Made by a program: the position numbers and the translations under genes. Positions 62,119 through 64,000 of a stretch of 64,000 bases of DNA are shown piece after piece. The notes under the pieces were generated by a model. It was not told the origin of the DNA. It worked only from the letters and a program-made list of their open reading frames with translations, and searched no databases. Source of the stretch: Bradyrhizobium sp. CCH5-F6 (lineage in GTDB: Bacteria; Pseudomonadota; Alphaproteobacteria; Rhizobiales; Xanthobacteraceae); assembly GCF_001556045.1 (NCBI RefSeq), contig NZ_LSIC01000078.1:62001-126000 (forward strand), in the 5' to 3' direction. Position 1 is the stretch's first letter. The number at the start of each line of letters is the position of its first letter.

Positions 62119-62889
62119 ATGACCACTCTGACCGACGACCGTCGTGTCCGCGCGCGTGATGCGTCGCCTGCACGATATTTTTATCTGAACATGTCCCTGG
62201 CCTGCGCGGCCACTGCGTTTCTCGGCTTCGCACCGACCTATTGGATGCCGCTCGCCCGCGGCGCGCTATCAGCGAGCCCCGTGATTCATTTTCACGGATT
62301 CTTGTTCTTCACCTGGACACTCTACTTCGTAATCCAGACCTGGCTCGCGGCCTCCGGCCGCGTGATCAATCATCGCGCGCTCGGGATCGCCGGCGTCTCG
62401 CTCGCCACCGCGATGACGATCTTCGGCTTCCTCGCCTCGGTCACCTCGATGAAGCACGCTGCCGCGCTGGGGCAAACCGACGCCGGCATCAGCTTCTCGA
62501 TCGTGCCGATGAGCGGCATCGCGTTCTTCGCCGTCGTGTTCGCGTTGGCGATCATGAACACGCGCAGGCCCGAGATTCACAGGCGCCTGATGCTGCTCGC
62601 GGCGGTCTCGATCCTCGATGCCCCGATCGCGCGCTGGTTCCTGACGTTCCTCGCCCCATCAGGACCGCCCGGCCCGCCGCCGGTGCCCGTGACGATTGCG
62701 CCGGCTGTCGTCGCTTCCCTCCTGCTCGTCGTCGCCATGGTGCGCGACTGGCGCACCGAAGGCCGCGTGCATCCGGTCTACATCTACGGCACGCTCGCGC
62801 TGCTGGCAGTGAAGGTGCTGAACTGGCCGATCAGCGAGACGGCGGCATGGCATGCGTTCGCCGGAGGCATCCTGGCGCTGGCGCAGTAG
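62119..62889 (+). CDS. Multi-pass membrane protein of unknown function
   Basis: A 256-residue protein with about seven hydrophobic segments (NMSLACAATAFLGFAPTYWM, FHGFLFFTWTLYFVIQTWLA, VIHFHG, VVASLLLVVAMV and others). Conserved-looking His residues sit in and near helices (PVIHFHGFLF, GRVINHRALG), which could bind heme or a metal, but no known signature is complete. A Pro/Gly run (PSGPPGPPPVPV) marks a loop. A palindromic element lies between its stop and the convergent SDR gene. Confidence 0.65.
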   Translation: MTTLTDDRRVRARDASPARYFYLNMSLACAATAFLGFAPTYWMPLARGALSASPVIHFHGFLFFTWTLYFVIQTWLAASGRVINHRALGIAGVSLATAMTIFGFLASVTSMKHAAALGQTDAGISFSIVPMSGIAFFAVVFALAIMNTRRPEIHRRLMLLAAVSILDAPIARWFLTFLAPSGPPGPPPVPVTIAPAVVASLLLVVAMVRDWRTEGRVHPVYIYGTLALLAVKVLNWPISETAAWHAFAGGILALAQ

Positions 62890-62895
62890 CTCGGT

Positions 62896-62932
62896 GTCGT
62901 CCCGGACAAGCGAAGCGCAGATCCGGGACGAC
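62896..62932. repeat. Small palindromic element between convergent genes
   Basis: GTCGTCCCGGA and TCCGGGACGAC are exact 11-base inverted repeats around a 15-base loop. Placed 6 bases after the membrane-protein stop and 20 before the SDR stop, it can serve both transcripts as terminator. Confidence 0.7.
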
Positions 62933-62952
62933 GACGGAGCATGAGGCGAAGC

Positions 62953-63759
62953 CTAGGCCCCCGCCTTGCACGTGATTCCGCCGTCGACCACGAGCTCGAT
63001 GCCCGTCACATATTTCGACTCGTCCGACGCCAGGAACAGCGCTGCATTCGCCACGTCCCAGGCGTCACCCATGTGGCCCATCGGCACCTGCGCATCGCGC
63101 TTGCGCCACATCTCGTCGACGTCGCCGCTGGCGTAGCTGGCGGCAAGACCGGCGGAATGCGCAACCATGGGCGTCTTCATCAGGCCCGGCAGGATCGCGT
63201 TCACCCGCACATGATGGGGCGCGAACTCGACCGCCGTGGTGCGCGTCATCATGTTCATCGCCGCCTTCGAGGTGCCATAGGTGACGTAGGAGATCCCCAT
63301 GTGGCGGATCGAGGCGATCGAGGAGATGTTGATGATCGAGCCGCCGCCCTGCCTCACCATGACGGGGATGACGTGCTTCATGGTGAGATAGGCGCTCTTG
63401 AGGTTGACGCTGAAGACGCGGTCCCAGCTTTCCTCGCTCACCTCGACCACGCTGCCCATCTCGGCGATGCCGACATTGTTGTCGAGCACGTCGATGCGGC
63501 CATAGGTCTTCAGGCACGCCGCGACCATCGCCTCGATCTCGGCAGGCCGCGAGACGTCGGCCGTGAACGCCGTTGCCTTGCCGCCCTCGTCGGTGATGAT
63601 CTTCGCGGTCTCTTCCGCTGCAGCACCGTTGCGATCGACGCAGAACACCTGCGCACCCTCGCGCGCGAACGTCACCGCGGTCGCCTTGCCGTTGCCCCAG
63701 CCCGGCCCGATCGAGCCGGCACCCACCACCATCGCAACCTTGCCCTTGAGCCGATCCAT
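62953..63759 (-). CDS. Short-chain dehydrogenase/reductase (SDR) family oxidoreductase
   Basis: A 268-residue Rossmann-fold oxidoreductase. The catalytic triad is present: Ser in INISSIASIRHM and Tyr/Lys in YVTYGTSKAAM, with Asn in NLKSAYLTMKHV. The nucleotide motif is atypical: GAGSIGPGWGNGKA in place of TGxxxGIG, and DNNVGIAEMG replaces NNAG. C-terminal TGIELVVDGGITCKAG is typical. GGGAGA precedes the ATG. Cofactor and substrate cannot be assigned. Confidence 0.85.
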   Translation of the reverse strand: MDRLKGKVAMVVGAGSIGPGWGNGKATAVTFAREGAQVFCVDRNGAAAEETAKIITDEGGKATAFTADVSRPAEIEAMVAACLKTYGRIDVLDNNVGIAEMGSVVEVSEESWDRVFSVNLKSAYLTMKHVIPVMVRQGGGSIINISSIASIRHMGISYVTYGTSKAAMNMMTRTTAVEFAPHHVRVNAILPGLMKTPMVAHSAGLAASYASGDVDEMWRKRDAQVPMGHMGDAWDVANAALFLASDESKYVTGIELVVDGGITCKAGA

Positions 63760-63781
63760 CGCGTGTCTCCCGTTTTTTTTT

Positions 63782-63850
63782 GTAGCCCGGATGAGCGCAG
63801 CGACATCCGGGGCCGCCGTTCCCGGATGTCGCTTCGCTCATCCGGGCTAC
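63782..63850. repeat. Palindromic element carrying the stop codon of the upstream gene
   Basis: GTAGCCCGGATGAGCGCAGC... (63782-63811) and its inverse (63821-63850, ...CTCATCCGGGCTAC) form 30-base arms with one mismatch. On the minus strand the first bases, CGTAGCCC, provide the TAG stop of the gene that enters at 64000. A run of nine T lies at the left edge (63773-63781). Confidence 0.8.
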
Positions 63851-64000
63851 GGATCGTTGCAGATCTTCATCGTCGTGACGTTAGCACCAATGGGGTGTCC
63901 GACAATCTCGGACAACGTCTGGCACGCCCCGTCATGGCATAGCCGCCATTCACCGGCAGCGCCCGAGTTACCAAGCACGACCTCGTGCATCGCCGGACGC
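63847..64000 (-). CDS. C-terminal end of an unidentified gene (partial)
   Basis: An open minus-strand frame enters at 64000 and ends with TAG at 63847-63849. The visible part reads RPAMHEVVLGNSGAAGEWRL, CHDGACQTLSEIVGHPI and GANVTTMKICNDP. It is well balanced and includes a CHDGAC pair and a third Cys near the end, suggesting an exported protein. It may start at ATG 63990 but more likely continues beyond the window. The stop lies within a palindromic repeat, which may have replaced the original 3' end. The SDR gene follows on the same strand. Confidence 0.6.
   Translation of the reverse strand, partial: RPAMHEVVLGNSGAAGEWRLCHDGACQTLSEIVGHPIGANVTTMKICNDP

Noticed and set aside
63773..63781. 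T9 run considered as a Rho-independent terminator tract
   Set aside because: For minus-strand genes the run is A on the transcript, after the hairpin, so it does not provide the U-tract; no plus-strand gene ends here.
1..64000. tRNA, rRNA, insertion sequence or prophage genes
   Set aside because: None found by reading: no cloverleaf-like conserved GGTTCGAATCC arms, no transposase, integrase or phage structural motifs. The intergenic palindromes carry no coding sequence.

Overview
The window looks like chromosomal DNA from a high-GC alphaproteobacterium, most likely Bradyrhizobium or a close relative. This is inferred from gene content: liv-type ABC clusters carrying an acyl-CoA ligase, an NdvA-type cyclic-glucan exporter, a TrcR (DUF1013) regulator divergent from ispH-thrB-rnhA, VCBS/FecR giant exported proteins, and many GC-rich intergenic palindromes. 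No rRNA, tRNA, CRISPR array, transposase, integrase or phage gene was found.

Region 1 (1-4.3 kb) holds a peptide-type ABC importer: a truncated DppB-like permease, its substrate-binding protein, and a divergent paralogous binding protein. Region 2 (4.3-14 kb) is an envelope and surface module. It has a CHASE2 class III nucleotide cyclase, a 1558-residue FecR/VCBS type I-secreted protein with a block of four ~136-residue repeats, a divergently placed LapG-like periplasmic cysteine protease, and a Cys-rich LprI-like protein. Region 3 (14-21 kb) is a livHMGF operon with a long-chain-type acyl-CoA synthetase inserted between livF and livK. Region 4 (21-30 kb) carries an ABC-2-like exporter pair, a degenerate metallo-beta-lactamase-fold protein, an amidohydrolase, a cupin, an M29 aminopeptidase and a PcaB-like lyase. 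Region 5 (30-39 kb) carries a winged-helix/TolB/TPR regulator, three small uncharacterised genes (one behind a CtrA-type box), and a cluster of two nitronate-monooxygenase-like flavoproteins, an acyl-CoA ligase, a thioesterase and a 32-residue membrane peptide.

Region 6 (39-48 kb) has aspartase, a YqaA/DedA membrane protein, a solitary HisE-like protein, an orphan binding protein, NdvA and a D,D-carboxypeptidase. Region 7 (47.7-55.5 kb) has FadD, DUF924, peroxiredoxin, rnhA-thrB-ispH, trcR, and an OmpW porin with a perfect FNR/FixK box. Region 8 (55.6-64 kb) has PrpE, two TPR/LprI-like paralogues, a CPA1 Na+/H+ antiporter, an uncharacterised multi-pass protein, an SDR dehydrogenase, and the last 50 or so codons of a gene running off the window end.

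The most interesting hypothesis is that the giant VCBS protein and the neighbouring LapG-like protease form a surface-retention and release pair like LapA/LapG. A CHASE2 cyclase lies downstream on the same strand, and no LapD or type I secretion genes are present. Other notable points are the intergenic palindromes, which sit between operon genes and at convergent gene ends and in one case supply a stop codon, several short perfect palindromes that may be operators, and two small genes that are easy to miss.
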